From Vibrio lentus (lineage in GTDB: Bacteria; Pseudomonadota; Gammaproteobacteria; Enterobacterales; Vibrionaceae), in contig NZ_JAUFQE010000002.1 of assembly GCF_030409755.1 (NCBI RefSeq), positions 1,240,001 through 1,304,000 of the forward strand: a DNA stretch of 64,000 nucleotides, written 5' to 3'. A program made the translations under genes and the position numbers. Below are positions 1-9,420 of this stretch, one piece after another (the first letter of the stretch is position 1; each line of letters starts with the position of its first letter). The notes under the pieces are model-generated. The model was not told where the DNA came from. It did not search any database and was given only the letters and a program-made list of their open reading frames with translations.

Positions 1-90
1 AATATGAGAGTTCACCGAGTGGAGTTGTCTGAATTTACGTGTATCGACTACCGTTATAGATACGACTTAATAACGAAAGCCATCATGTAA
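1..90 (+). CDS. 3' end of an unidentified gene entering from the left edge
   Basis: An open frame runs in from the window edge and ends at a TAA at 88-90, giving only about 29 residues (ending ...DLITKAIM). There is too little to recognise a family. The next genes on the same strand are formate dehydrogenase accessory genes, so this may be the tail of another accessory gene, but that is a guess. A spurious frame cannot be ruled out. Confidence 0.25.
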   Translation, partial: NMRVHRVELSEFTCIDYRYRYDLITKAIM

Positions 91-206
91 GATGGTAAAA
101 GTTAACGTGTATTGGCGTGTTTATTGCTTTATAGCGCTTATATGATTGAGCTAAGTACAAAATGTCCTAAGCACATTCAGACCAAAGAAAATCAATTGGG
201 TGAAGT

Positions 207-671
207 ATGTCTGAGATAAAAGAATTCAAAGAACAATATGAAAAAACAGAAGCAGCTTGGCCAATAGGTGTCCAAAGAATAGAGAAAGAGATCAAAACAG
301 GTATCTGGGTAACCACTCAATGGGAATTGATGGGGTTTGAACTGTCACCAGAAGATGACGCCCCAGACGTTTGTTTACTTCAGTTACACAAAGACGAGCG
401 TACTGACTACCGTTTCAATTTAAGCTCCCAACAACCAAAGCTATTCTTAGTGATGGATAACGTTGATTCAGGTGTTAAGCCCGTTATTCAATTGCTGACA
501 GCTTCTCAGTCGGTCGCAGGGCAGTATATGGATGGAGACAATCAAGTGTTGTCTTACGATATTCCTTTGCCCGTACAGGCTTGGATGGAAGCCTTCATCG
601 GCCGTCATGGTGAGTTGCTAGAAGCAAGACGTAAGAAACGTAAAGGTGCGGGTAGATCAAATGGCAACTAA
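207..671 (+). CDS. DUF3305 protein of the formate dehydrogenase cluster
   Basis: A 154-residue soluble protein with no signal peptide or membrane segment. The N-terminal half holds the WPIGVQRIEKE and GIWVTTQWE stretches typical of DUF3305, a family found almost only beside molybdenum formate dehydrogenase genes. The last 15 residues are strongly basic. The downstream DUF3306 gene starts 11 bp before this stop, so the two are translationally coupled. The molecular role is unknown; family context suggests assembly or cofactor handling for the dehydrogenase. Identification is from motif memory and neighbourhood. Confidence 0.75.
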   Translation: MSEIKEFKEQYEKTEAAWPIGVQRIEKEIKTGIWVTTQWELMGFELSPEDDAPDVCLLQLHKDERTDYRFNLSSQQPKLFLVMDNVDSGVKPVIQLLTASQSVAGQYMDGDNQVLSYDIPLPVQAWMEAFIGRHGELLEARRKKRKGAGRSNGN

Positions 672-1278
672 CTTCTTTAGCCGTTGGTCTCAACGAAAGC
701 TTGATGGAACCACTGACGAACCTTTGGAAGTAGAGCAAACACTGGAAGCAGCAGCGCCTCAGTCTTTAGAGAGTGACGCTTTAGAAACCAATGAAGAAGT
801 TGACGCTGCTGACGTTCAAGATCCAGAACCAGAAGCCACTGAAGATTTGTCTGTTGCTCAATTATTAGTGTCAGAAGCCTCAGAAAGCGTAAAAAAAGCC
901 GCATTACGTAAATTATTCCTCTCAGAGGAGTTTAACGTGCGTGATGGCTTGGACGATTACGACGACGATTACAGTAATTTGAAGACTCTTTCTGAAGGTG
1001 TTGCAGAAACTCTTCGCGATTGGGTAAAAGATAAGACAGAAGAAGACACAGTAAACGAACCTGAACAAGTCGCTGATAATGAAGAAGAAACTTTGATTGA
1101 TGAGATTAATGACTCTATTCATGAATCCGAAGAAACCGAATCAGAACTTAGTAAAAGTGACGAAATTGCGGGGGAAGAAAAAGAACTGTATAAAAACACA
1201 GTGGTCGGCAATAGTGATACTGAGACTAACGAAGATGACCTAAAAGAGATGGGACAAAATATACCACACAAAGAATAG
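661..1278 (+). CDS. DUF3306 protein of the formate dehydrogenase cluster
   Basis: A 205-residue protein. I place the start at the ATG at 661 (MATNFFSRWSQRK) rather than the GTG further upstream, because FFSRWSQRK is the conserved DUF3306 opening. A conserved core near residues 65-125 (SVKKAALRKLF, then RDGLDDYDDDYS) follows. The remainder is very acidic low-complexity sequence rich in Glu and Asp, probably disordered. It overlaps the DUF3305 gene and is closed by a strong terminator, so the two form their own transcription unit in front of the larger formate dehydrogenase operon. Function is unknown. Confidence 0.75.
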   Translation: MATNFFSRWSQRKLDGTTDEPLEVEQTLEAAAPQSLESDALETNEEVDAADVQDPEPEATEDLSVAQLLVSEASESVKKAALRKLFLSEEFNVRDGLDDYDDDYSNLKTLSEGVAETLRDWVKDKTEEDTVNEPEQVADNEEETLIDEINDSIHESEETESELSKSDEIAGEEKELYKNTVVGNSDTETNEDDLKEMGQNIPHKE

Positions 1279-1303
1279 GTACATTTTGACTAAACACTCA
1301 ATG

Positions 1304-1338
1304 AGCCGCTTGCGACAAAATGTCCCAAGCGGCTTTTT
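1304..1338 (+). terminator. Rho-independent terminator after DUF3306
   Basis: A 9-bp stem AGCCGCTTG / CAAGCGGCT with a 13-base loop is followed by TTTTT. It ends the short DUF3305-DUF3306 unit. The rest of the 300-bp gap up to 1580 is A+T-rich and presumably holds the promoter of the next operon; I see no further clear motif there. Confidence 0.8.
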
Positions 1339-1579
1339 CATAAGCTTAACAAACTAAAAATTACGCTAATCCATTGAAAATAATCAATTATTAAATTGGC
1401 ATGGCATTTGCTAAATATCGTTCATTATCGACTTTTTTGTAGATAGCCCGAGTAAGGTTGACTAGATAATGAATAGCTAATGAAACCATTAGTTGTTAAC
1501 CGATTACTCAGCAAGTTCTCTAACGCTAACTACAATGAAGATTGAACAGATTATCCATGTCCAAAGATGGAACTGAGCA

Positions 1580-3241
1580 ATGCTTAAACAATTATTAGAA
1601 CAAGCAACTTCAAATAACGCTAAAGCAAGACTGTATACATTTGAAAATACAGTTGAATTAACAAACCTAATTCCACCGACAGTAAGTTATGAGAGCGGGG
1701 GAAACACACTCATCATTGGTCCAACAAAGATCATTGAGAGTGCGGCTGCGCAATTACCTCAGCTGACGAGTCTAACTTTACTTTCTACAGATGGAGAAAA
1801 GGGAACTAACCCAGAACTTTACTTCGCTAATTCGGTTCAAGTATCCGGTTTCCTTGGCACGTTTGAAGTTCTGATTGAAAGCAAAGGCACATCAAGCAAC
1901 TTGGCAAAAGTGGCTATTAATCACGATTGTTTCGATGTGGTTTTAGACCTTTGCCTGAATAGTTGCATGACTGAAGAAGTACCTGTTCCTGGTTATTATC
2001 CAGTAGGGCGCGGTTATCCAAAACTGGCTGAAGCGTTAGAAGAGATTCCAACGCTAATGGGCACGTTCGATAAGCCTAAGTTCTTCCGTTTAGACACAGA
2101 CCTTTGTGCACACAGTTCTCGTGGCGTTAAAGGCTGTGAGCGTTGTGTTGATGCTTGTCCTGCTGGCGCTCTTTCAAGTGAAGGTTCAGATAAGACAGGC
2201 CACAAGATCGAGATTAACCCTTACCTATGTCAAGGCGTGGGGACTTGTGCAACGAGCTGTCCTACAGAAGCCATTACCTATGCGCTTCCAAATCCTGACG
2301 ATACCCAAAAATTCATTGAACGTACGCTAGCTAACTATGAGCAAGCGGGCGGCCTGGATCCTATCGTGCTTATCTGTAGCTCTCGTCATGAAACCTACAA
2401 TGTGATGGCGTTAAAGGCACTGCCAGATAACGTGATTTCGATTGTGGTTGAAGAACTGCCATCTATTGGTATTGATACGTGGTTTGCTGCTTTGGTTAAC
2501 GGCGCAACTCAAGTTCTGTTTGCAGCTTCTCGCTTTATGCCAGAAACCATCATTCGCGTTCTGAATAACGAAGTCGGGATCGCTCAAGAGCTTCTTGACC
2601 AGATTGGTATTCCGAAAGAAACCATCGATATCCTTTACCTAGAATCGCTTCGCGAAGGTCCTCCGACACTATGTGTTGATTCATTCGACCTTGCACTTGG
2701 CGATCTTCAAGGCAATAAGCGTCAACGTTTATTCACAGCACTCGATGCTATGTCTTCATCTCGTATTCCGGTTGAAAACATTGTTGAGCTGCCTTCGAAT
2801 GCGCCATACGGCACGGTTTCGTGTGAAAGCAAAGATTGTACTTTGTGTATGAGTTGTGTGGCTGTGTGTCCAACACGTGCGCTGCATACCGACGGCGCGT
2901 CTCCATCGCTTAAGTTTGTAGAACAAGACTGTATTCAATGTGGTCTGTGTGAAAAGGCATGTCCTGAGAATGTTCTTACTCTGACTCCTAGAATGAATTG
3001 GGTAAAAGAAGAACGTCAGAAGGCTGTTGTGATTCATGAAGAGAAAGCAGCGGAATGTTTACGTTGTCATAAGCCATTCGCACCACAGTCTATGATTGAC
3101 ATGCTACAGAATAAGTTACGCGGTCACTCTCATTTCTCGGATGAGACAGCAATTAATCGTATTGCGATGTGTGAAGACTGCCGTGTGGTAGACATGTTCG
3201 ATTCAATGGCTCAAGACCCATTGAAACAATTGAAATACTAG
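1580..3241 (+). CDS. Multi-cluster 4Fe-4S ferredoxin-like protein of the formate dehydrogenase operon
   Basis: A 553-residue cytoplasmic iron-sulfur protein. Two adjacent ferredoxin-type motifs lie near residues 177-233 (CERCVDACP, then CATSCP), and a second pair near residues 417-470 (CTLCMSCVAVCP and CIQCGLCEKACP). A further pair of Cys-x2-Cys motifs at the C-terminus (CLRCH, CEDC) could hold zinc or iron. The region between the pairs has no cysteine clusters of this kind. It begins the operon and is followed after 9 bp by the TorD-type chaperone gene. Proteins of this kind accompany FdhA genes in many gamma- and epsilonproteobacteria; electron transfer or maturation is inferred, not shown. 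Confidence 0.75.
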   Translation: MLKQLLEQATSNNAKARLYTFENTVELTNLIPPTVSYESGGNTLIIGPTKIIESAAAQLPQLTSLTLLSTDGEKGTNPELYFANSVQVSGFLGTFEVLIESKGTSSNLAKVAINHDCFDVVLDLCLNSCMTEEVPVPGYYPVGRGYPKLAEALEEIPTLMGTFDKPKFFRLDTDLCAHSSRGVKGCERCVDACPAGALSSEGSDKTGHKIEINPYLCQGVGTCATSCPTEAITYALPNPDDTQKFIERTLANYEQAGGLDPIVLICSSRHETYNVMALKALPDNVISIVVEELPSIGIDTWFAALVNGATQVLFAASRFMPETIIRVLNNEVGIAQELLDQIGIPKETIDILYLESLREGPPTLCVDSFDLALGDLQGNKRQRLFTALDAMSSSRIPVENIVELPSNAPYGTVSCESKDCTLCMSCVAVCPTRALHTDGASPSLKFVEQDCIQCGLCEKACPENVLTLTPRMNWVKEERQKAVVIHEEKAAECLRCHKPFAPQSMIDMLQNKLRGHSHFSDETAINRIAMCEDCRVVDMFDSMAQDPLKQLKY

Positions 3242-3250
3242 GAGTTGGAC

Positions 3251-3883
3251 TTGGATACTCATTTAGATCAAGAACAGACACTAAGAACTGAAATCTATCT
3301 GGTTCTTTCTGCATTGTTTCGTAGCGCACCTTCTGAAGAGGTGACCGACTTTCTAAAGACGCTAGACATTGAAGCGTCTGAGAGTGCGATGCAAAGGGCT
3401 TGGATTGCGATTCAACAAGCAGCAACCGAATCAAACCGCGAAGCACTAGAAGATGAATATCAGAATCTTTTCATTGGCATTGGTCGTGGAGAGATTGTTC
3501 CATTTGGATCTTGGCATAGAACAGGATCGATGATGGAGAAACCATTAGCTGAGATCCGTCACGATCTTGAATTGCTTGGCATTGAGCGTGATGAGCAGGT
3601 TAAAGAGCCTGAAGATCATATCGCGGCTCTTTGTGAAGTAATGGCGATGCTAACCGGTGAAGAAGACGCGTTACAACAAGCCGTTTTCAATAAACATATC
3701 GGGCCTTGGTTTAACTCTTTTACACGTCAGCTTGAAGCAGCAGAGAGTGCAAACTTCTACAAATCTGCAGCTCAACTATGTGAAGCATTCTTAACGTTGG
3801 AGCAGGTTCGTTTCAGCGTGAATACAAAAAGCAGTAAACACAAATTAAAGATTGATGTGAAAAACGTCACTGATTACGAGTAA
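3251..3883 (+). CDS. TorD/DmsD-family molybdoenzyme chaperone
   Basis: A TTG start at 3251 is favoured because AGGAG at 3240-3244 then stands six bases upstream; the alternative TTG at 3245 touches the Shine-Dalgarno sequence. The roughly 210-residue, all-helical protein has the family signature near its middle (EYQNLFIGIGRGEIVPFGSWH, read as E-x-N-L-F-G and P-x-x-S-x-H), followed by the EPEDHIAALCEVM stretch typical of TorD-type chaperones. Such chaperones bind the TAT signal of a molybdenum enzyme and hold it until the cofactor is loaded. Here the client is almost certainly the FdhA encoded two genes downstream. Confidence 0.85.
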   Translation: MDTHLDQEQTLRTEIYLVLSALFRSAPSEEVTDFLKTLDIEASESAMQRAWIAIQQAATESNREALEDEYQNLFIGIGRGEIVPFGSWHRTGSMMEKPLAEIRHDLELLGIERDEQVKEPEDHIAALCEVMAMLTGEEDALQQAVFNKHIGPWFNSFTRQLEAAESANFYKSAAQLCEAFLTLEQVRFSVNTKSSKHKLKIDVKNVTDYE

Positions 3884-3956
3884 TCGAGCAGTACGCGATT
3901 ATATCGATAGAGGGGCATGAAGCCTCCAAAAAGATCTACCGCAAGGTAAGGAAGCA

Positions 3957-4160
3957 ATGATGAAAGATAATAAAGAAATAGATACAAGCCGTAGAGACTT
4001 ACTCAAAGGTTTAACGACTGCAGCCGTTGCTGGTGCCGTTGTCGCTGGTACAACCAAAGTGGCAACCGCTTCAGAAACTGTTGAAATGCCTGAAAAAGAC
4101 GTGAAGAAGACGGGCTATCGTGAAACGCAACATATTCGCGATTACTACGACACACTTTAG
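3957..4160 (+). CDS. Small twin-arginine signal protein of the formate dehydrogenase operon
   Basis: A 67-residue protein, almost half of which is a TAT signal (SRRDLLKG, then an alanine-rich stretch ending near VATASE). The short mature part is charged and ends YRETQHIRDYYDTL. Its stop is 10 bp from the fdhA start. Tiny TAT proteins at this place are a recurrent companion of FdhA in Vibrio, Shewanella and Campylobacter clusters. It may be an extra periplasmic subunit or assembly factor; its role is not known. Confidence 0.75.
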   Translation: MMKDNKEIDTSRRDLLKGLTTAAVAGAVVAGTTKVATASETVEMPEKDVKKTGYRETQHIRDYYDTL

Positions 4161-4170
4161 GAGATAACGG

Positions 4171-7026
4171 ATGAAACTTGTCAAACGCTCCGATAGTGTG
4201 AGCAAAGAAACCAATCAGCTAGGTGTGTCTCGTCGCGCCTTCATGAAAAACACTTCACTTGCTGCTGGTGGCGCGGTTGTAGGCGCAAGTCTATTCGCAC
4301 CGGGCATGATGAAGAAAGCACAGGCTAAATCAGTCGACCCAGAAGCGAAAACAGAAGTAAAACGTACTATCTGTTCTCACTGTTCTGTGGGTTGTGGTAT
4401 CTACGCTGAAGTTCAAAATGGTGTGTGGACGGGTCAAGAGCCTGCTTTCGATCACCCATTTAACGCTGGTGGACACTGTGCGAAAGGCGCAGCACTGCGT
4501 GAGCATGGCCACGGTGAACGTCGTCTTAAGTACCCAATGAAATTGGAAGGCGGTAAGTGGAAGAAGCTTTCTTGGGAACAAGCGATTGAAGAGATCGGCA
4601 ACAAGGCGCTAGAACTTCGTAAAGAGTCTGGCCCTGATTCGGTTTACTTCCTAGGTAGTGCAAAACACAGTAACGAGCAAGCTTACGCATTCCGTAAGAT
4701 GGCGTCTTTGTGGGGAACAAACAACGTTGACCACCAAGCGCGTATTTGTCACTCAACCACAGTAGCGGGTGTTGCAAACACTTGGGGTTACGGTGCGATG
4801 ACAAACTCGTTCAATGACATGCACAACTGTAAATCAATGCTATTCATTGGCTCGAACCCTGCAGAAGCTCACCCGGTTGCGATGCAACACATCCTGATCG
4901 CGAAAGAGAAGAACAACTGTAAGATCGTTGTTGCGGATCCTCGTCGTACGCGTACTGCTGCGAAATCTGATCACTATGTTTCTCTTCGCCCGGGTTCAGA
5001 TGTTGCCTTCATTTGGGGCATCTTATGGCATGTATTTGGAAACCAATGGGAAGACAAAGAGTTCATTCGCCAACGTGTATTCGGCATGGAAGAAATCCGT
5101 GAAGAAGTAGCGAAATGGAACCCAGCAGAAGTTGAGCGTGTGACTGGTGTAAGCGAAGAAGACGTTTACCAAACTGCGAAACTACTTTCTGAAAACCGTC
5201 CGGGTTGTATTGTTTGGTGTATGGGTGGTACTCAACATACTACCGGTAACAACAACACTCGTGCTTACTGTGTACTTGAGCTTGCGCTCGGTAACATCGG
5301 TAAATCAGGCGGCGGTGCAAACATTTTCCGTGGACACGATAACGTACAAGGTGCAACTGACCTTGGCGTACTGTCTGACACACTACCAGGCTACTACGGC
5401 TTGTCTGAAGGCTCTTGGCGCCACTGGTCTAAAGTCTGGGAAGTTGACTTTGATTGGGTCAAGGGACGCTTTGACGACAACGCATACGGCGGTCAAAAAC
5501 CAATGAACAGTGCAGGTATTCCTGTATCTCGTTGGGTTGATGGTGTACTTGAAAACAAAGACAACATCCGTCAGCGCGAAAACATCCGTGCCATGTTCTA
5601 CTGGGGTCACGCGGTGAACTCTCAGACTCGTGGTCCTGAGATGAAGAAAGCGATGCAGAAGCTGGATATGATGGTTATCGTTGACCCATACCCAACAGTA
5701 GCAGCAGTAATGAACGATCGTACTGACGGCGTTTACTTGCTTCCTGCAACAACTCAATTTGAAACCTACGGCAGTGTAACGGCATCAAACCGTTCTCTAC
5801 AGTGGCGTGACAAAGTGGTTGAGCCTTTGTTCGAATCTAAACCTGACCATGAAATCATGTACCTTCTTTCTAAGAAGCTTGGTTTCTCTGATCAGCTGTT
5901 CAAAAACATCCGTGTTGAAAACAACGAGCCGCTTATCGAAGACATTACTCGTGAATTCAACAAGGGTATGTGGACGATCGGTTACACAGGTCAAAGCCCT
6001 GAGCGTTTGAAAGAACACCAACAGAACTGGCACACGTTCCACAAAACAACACTTGCTGCAGAAGGCGGCCCAGCGAATGGCGAGACTTACGGTCTGCCGT
6101 GGCCTTGTTGGGGCAACCCAGAAATGAAACACCCGGGTACGCATATCCTTTACGATACGTCTAAACCAGTAGCAGAGGGCGGCGGTAACTTCCGTACTCG
6201 TTTCGGTGTGGAGTTCGAAGGTCAAAGTATTTTGGCGGAAGACAGCTACTCGAAAGGCAGCGAAATCAAAGACGGTTACCCAGAATTCAGTGACAAACTT
6301 CTGAAGCAACTGGGTTGGTGGGACGATCTAACCGCAGAAGAGAAAGCTTCAGCGGAAGGTAAAAACTGGAAAACTGACGTTTCTGGTGGTATCCAACGTG
6401 TGGCTATCAAGCATGGTTGTATTCCGTTTGGTAATGCGAAAGCGCGTGCGATTGTTTGGACATTCCCAGACCGCGTACCTCTACACCGTGAACCACTTTA
6501 CACGCCACGTCGTGATCTTGTTGCTGATTACCCAACTTGGGACGACAAAGAAGCAATTTTCCGTGTTCCTACGTTGTACAAGTCAATTCAAGACCAAGAT
6601 AAGTCTGGTGAATACCCAATCATTTTGACTTCTGGTCGTCTGGTTGAGTACGAAGGTGGTGGTGAAGAAACACGTTCAAACCCATGGCTAGCAGAACTTC
6701 AACAAGAGATGTTTGTTGAAGTGAACCCGAAAGACGCAAACGACATTGGCTTTAAAGATGGTGATGATGTTTGGGTTGAAGGTGCTGAGAAAGGCCGTAT
6801 CAAGGTGAAAGCGATGGTTACTCGTCGTGTTAAACCGGGTTTAGCGTTCTTGCCGTTCCACTTCGGTGGTAAGTTCGAAGGCGAAGATTTGCGTTCTAAG
6901 TACCCAGAAGGCACTGATCCTTACGTTATTGGCGAAGCAGCCAATACAGCAACCACATATGGTTACGACCCTGTCACGTTGATGCAGGAAACGAAAGTAA
7001 CCCTTTGTAATATTCGTAAAGCGTAA
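4171..7026 (+). CDS. fdhA: Formate dehydrogenase catalytic (alpha) subunit, molybdopterin type
   Basis: A 951-residue enzyme that oxidises formate to CO2 at a molybdenum bis-MGD centre, exported to the periplasm. A TAT signal (SRRAFMK, residues 20-26) is followed by a 4Fe-4S motif (C68-x2-C71-x3-C75 ... C103). The catalytic position reads HQARICHS with Cys193, so this is a cysteine rather than selenocysteine enzyme and no UGA is present. The molybdopterin-binding domains and the C-terminal dinucleotide-binding barrel (near residues 810-945) are complete. FdhB and FdhC follow closely, so electrons should pass to the quinone pool. Length is normal for the Campylobacter/Shewanella/Vibrio type. 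Confidence 0.93.
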   Translation: MKLVKRSDSVSKETNQLGVSRRAFMKNTSLAAGGAVVGASLFAPGMMKKAQAKSVDPEAKTEVKRTICSHCSVGCGIYAEVQNGVWTGQEPAFDHPFNAGGHCAKGAALREHGHGERRLKYPMKLEGGKWKKLSWEQAIEEIGNKALELRKESGPDSVYFLGSAKHSNEQAYAFRKMASLWGTNNVDHQARICHSTTVAGVANTWGYGAMTNSFNDMHNCKSMLFIGSNPAEAHPVAMQHILIAKEKNNCKIVVADPRRTRTAAKSDHYVSLRPGSDVAFIWGILWHVFGNQWEDKEFIRQRVFGMEEIREEVAKWNPAEVERVTGVSEEDVYQTAKLLSENRPGCIVWCMGGTQHTTGNNNTRAYCVLELALGNIGKSGGGANIFRGHDNVQGATDLGVLSDTLPGYYGLSEGSWRHWSKVWEVDFDWVKGRFDDNAYGGQKPMNSAGIPVSRWVDGVLENKDNIRQRENIRAMFYWGHAVNSQTRGPEMKKAMQKLDMMVIVDPYPTVAAVMNDRTDGVYLLPATTQFETYGSVTASNRSLQWRDKVVEPLFESKPDHEIMYLLSKKLGFSDQLFKNIRVENNEPLIEDITREFNKGMWTIGYTGQSPERLKEHQQNWHTFHKTTLAAEGGPANGETYGLPWPCWGNPEMKHPGTHILYDTSKPVAEGGGNFRTRFGVEFEGQSILAEDSYSKGSEIKDGYPEFSDKLLKQLGWWDDLTAEEKASAEGKNWKTDVSGGIQRVAIKHGCIPFGNAKARAIVWTFPDRVPLHREPLYTPRRDLVADYPTWDDKEAIFRVPTLYKSIQDQDKSGEYPIILTSGRLVEYEGGGEETRSNPWLAELQQEMFVEVNPKDANDIGFKDGDDVWVEGAEKGRIKVKAMVTRRVKPGLAFLPFHFGGKFEGEDLRSKYPEGTDPYVIGEAANTATTYGYDPVTLMQETKVTLCNIRKA

Positions 7027-7037
7027 GGAGTCTTAAA

Positions 7038-7646
7038 ATGGCTAGAATGAAATTTCTTTGTGACACCAAACGTTGTATCGAATGTAACGGTTGTGTCACT
7101 GCATGTAAGAACGAAAATGATGATGCTCTGGAATGGGGTATTCAACGTCGCCGCGTTGTGACACTGAACGATGGTGAGCCGGGTGAAAACTCTATCTCAG
7201 TCGCATGTATGCACTGTACTGATGCCCCTTGTATGGCAGTTTGCCCAGCAGATTGTTTTGAACATACAGAAGATGGCATCGTACTTCACAATAAAGATCT
7301 GTGTATCGGTTGTGGTTACTGCTTGTTTGCTTGTCCGTTTGGCGCACCTCAATTCCCTAAACAGGAAGCCTTTGGTGAGCGCGGTAAAATGGACAAATGT
7401 ACCTTCTGTGCTGGCGGCCCTGAAACAGAACCAGGTTCTGTGGAAGAGCGTCAGAAGTACGGTGCGAACCGTATTGCTGAAGGCAAGCTACCAATGTGTG
7501 CTTCGCTTTGTTCAACAAAAGCGCTGCTTGCAGGTGATGCTGAGCAAGTCTCTGACATCTTCCGCCAGCGTGTTGTAGAACGCGGAGCGAAAGGTGCTGG
7601 TTGGACAGACGGCAACGACCTTTCTTACGATGCGATGAAGAGCTAG
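7038..7646 (+). CDS. fdhB: Formate dehydrogenase iron-sulfur (beta) subunit
   Basis: A 202-residue ferredoxin-type electron-transfer subunit. Cysteine groups appear in order: CIECNGCVTACKNE (about residues 13-26), CMHCTDAPCMAVCP (55-68), CIGCGYCLFACP (87-98), then CTFC and a final CASLC. These give four 4Fe-4S clusters. There is no C-terminal membrane anchor, unlike E. coli FdnH. It sits 11 bp after fdhA and 13 bp before fdhC, and passes electrons from the catalytic subunit to the cytochrome b subunit. Confidence 0.92.
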   Translation: MARMKFLCDTKRCIECNGCVTACKNENDDALEWGIQRRRVVTLNDGEPGENSISVACMHCTDAPCMAVCPADCFEHTEDGIVLHNKDLCIGCGYCLFACPFGAPQFPKQEAFGERGKMDKCTFCAGGPETEPGSVEERQKYGANRIAEGKLPMCASLCSTKALLAGDAEQVSDIFRQRVVERGAKGAGWTDGNDLSYDAMKS

Positions 7647-7659
7647 TTAGGAGAGACAT

Positions 7660-8733
7660 ATGCTTACAATGTTTAAGCGTCTCTTCCTTGTTGTGCTGCC
7701 GATGTTGGCAGCACTAACAATGCTGTCTCCTTTGAGTCATGCATCTGAGACGAACTCATCACAAACTCAATCGAGCTCTGCTGAAAGAGAAATCACACAA
7801 CTTGCTGGCGCTGATTTTTGGCGACAAGTAAGAAACGGTGAGGAAGGTTACACCACATCTCAATCGGCTGAACACGGTGTGTTGATCAGTACTCCGGGTC
7901 AAACGTGGTACATATTGAAAGAGAAGTGGATGTCGCCAGCAGGTGCCGTCGCTATCTTTGGCAGTATTGCTTTCGTGACTTTGATGTACGTTGTGATTGG
8001 CCCATTAATGCTGAGTGCGCCAAGAACTGGCCGTAAGATCAAACGTTGGTCTCGACTGGATCGTGCGTTGCACTGGAGCATGGCGTTTACTTTCTTAACG
8101 CTCGCGTTCAGTGGTTTGATGTTGGTTTACGGCAAGCACTTTTTGAAGCCGTACATTCCAACTGACCTTTGGGGCTTTATCGTTCTATTGGCAAAGCAAT
8201 ACCACAACTACATCGGCCCGATTTTCTATGTGTTGTTGATGGCTGTTCTTATCAAGTGGTGGCGCAAGTCAATCTTCAAAATGGTTGATATCCAGTGGTT
8301 CATGAAACTGGGTGGTATGGTAGGGAAACACAAAGGTTCTCATCCATCTGCAGAGTTTTCGAACGCGGGTGAAAAAGCGCTATTTTGGCTGCTTATCGTT
8401 ATGGGCAGTGTCGCAGCGATCAGTGGCTTGGTGTTAGATTTCCCAATCTTTGGCCAAACACGACGTGATATGGAGCTTTCGAACTTAGTTCACATGCTTG
8501 CTGCTTTGATCCTTATCTGTGGTTTTGTGTTCCACATCTATATTGGCTTGTTCGGTATGGAAGGCGCACTAGAAGGTATGGTAACAGGCGAAGTCGATGA
8601 AACCTGGGCTAAAGAACACCATGACCTTTGGTACAAAGAAGTGATGGAACAAGAGAAAAACGGCGTTGAACAAAGCGCTAACGTAGCAACAGAGAAAACG
8701 GAAGGGGTGAATAAGAATGAACAAACCTCATAA
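7660..8733 (+). CDS. fdhC: Formate dehydrogenase cytochrome b556 (gamma) subunit
   Basis: A 357-residue membrane protein with an N-terminal signal or helix (residues 4-25), a periplasmic stretch, and a cytochrome b561-type core with about five membrane helices between residues 90 and 300. Heme-ligand-type histidines occur in the helices (LDRALHWSMAF, QYHNYIGPIF, LVHMLAA, FVFHIYIG). The tail is charged and rich in Glu. It anchors the FdhAB dimer and passes electrons to quinone. Its end overlaps the next gene by 17 bp. Confidence 0.9.
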   Translation: MLTMFKRLFLVVLPMLAALTMLSPLSHASETNSSQTQSSSAEREITQLAGADFWRQVRNGEEGYTTSQSAEHGVLISTPGQTWYILKEKWMSPAGAVAIFGSIAFVTLMYVVIGPLMLSAPRTGRKIKRWSRLDRALHWSMAFTFLTLAFSGLMLVYGKHFLKPYIPTDLWGFIVLLAKQYHNYIGPIFYVLLMAVLIKWWRKSIFKMVDIQWFMKLGGMVGKHKGSHPSAEFSNAGEKALFWLLIVMGSVAAISGLVLDFPIFGQTRRDMELSNLVHMLAALILICGFVFHIYIGLFGMEGALEGMVTGEVDETWAKEHHDLWYKEVMEQEKNGVEQSANVATEKTEGVNKNEQTS

Positions 8734-9133
8734 GGGTATTTGGATTGCTTACATCCTAAGCTGCTTTACACCATTTACTTGTCTTCTCTCTGGTGTGATT
8801 GCCATTATCTACGCGGGCTATCGTTTAGATAAAGGCGAAGACGGCGAAGTCGTGGATACCCATTACTACGGCTTGATTCGCTCGTTCTTCTTGAACCTGA
8901 CGTTCTTTGTTGTGCTTATCGTCACGGTAGCGACCTCTAACGGCGTGTTAATCGGTGTGAACGATTACTGGTATCAAAACCATATTATCGATGACATCGC
9001 TTACTACATTCCATATATAGGCATGTTATTTGGTGGTGTGGCGATTGTGGTTTGGTTTATTCGCATGTATCAAGGTATGCAGCGTTTAAGTCAAAACCTC
9101 CCGCAAAACCCGACAACAGGTCCAAACCTTTAA
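8717..9133 (+). CDS. Small membrane protein at the end of the fdh operon
   Basis: A 138-residue protein with three to four predicted membrane helices (starting at about residues 8, 52 and 97) and a charged loop after the first helix (DKGEDGEVVDTHY). It resembles DUF4870-type membrane proteins, but I do not assign a function. It overlaps fdhC by 17 bp and is followed by the operon terminator, so it is co-expressed with the formate dehydrogenase. Confidence 0.7.
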   Translation: MNKPHKGIWIAYILSCFTPFTCLLSGVIAIIYAGYRLDKGEDGEVVDTHYYGLIRSFFLNLTFFVVLIVTVATSNGVLIGVNDYWYQNHIIDDIAYYIPYIGMLFGGVAIVVWFIRMYQGMQRLSQNLPQNPTTGPNL

Positions 9134-9217
9134 GCGTTTATATGTAAGTCGCTCGGGTTACCAAACTCGATAATAGCTCCTTTGTCGATGAGTTAACTCT
9201 AATCGGCGAAAGACATT

Positions 9218-9250
9218 AAAAGCCCAGTGATTCATTTCACTGGGCTTTTT
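9218..9250 (+). terminator. Terminator of the formate dehydrogenase operon
   Basis: Stem AAAAGCCCAGTGA / TCACTGGGCTTTT with a short loop, ending in a run of T. The A-run before and T-run after would let it work on both strands. Confidence 0.85.
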
Positions 9251-9294
9251 GTCGTTTGGTCGCTAGATAACTGATCTAATGCCCTACATTGACC

Positions 9295-9327
9295 GCATCA
9301 ATATGGTGCAACTCCCTCAATTGGTGC
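9295..9327 (+). promoter_or_regulatory. Candidate NtrC-binding sites upstream of amtB
   Basis: GCATCA-ATA-TGGTGC at 9295-9309 differs by one base from the NtrC palindrome GCACCA-N3-TGGTGC. A second TGGTGC half with a poor partner lies at 9322-9327. They sit about 110 bp upstream of a sigma54-like promoter, a normal enhancer distance. A match to consensus and position only. Confidence 0.6.
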
Positions 9328-9420
9328 AATCAGTTATCGAATATTTTCTCTCCTTGAGAACCAATAAAGTGCACTTTAGAAATTAACCACAAAGAATCAA
9401 TAACTTAAAATCAAACTCTG

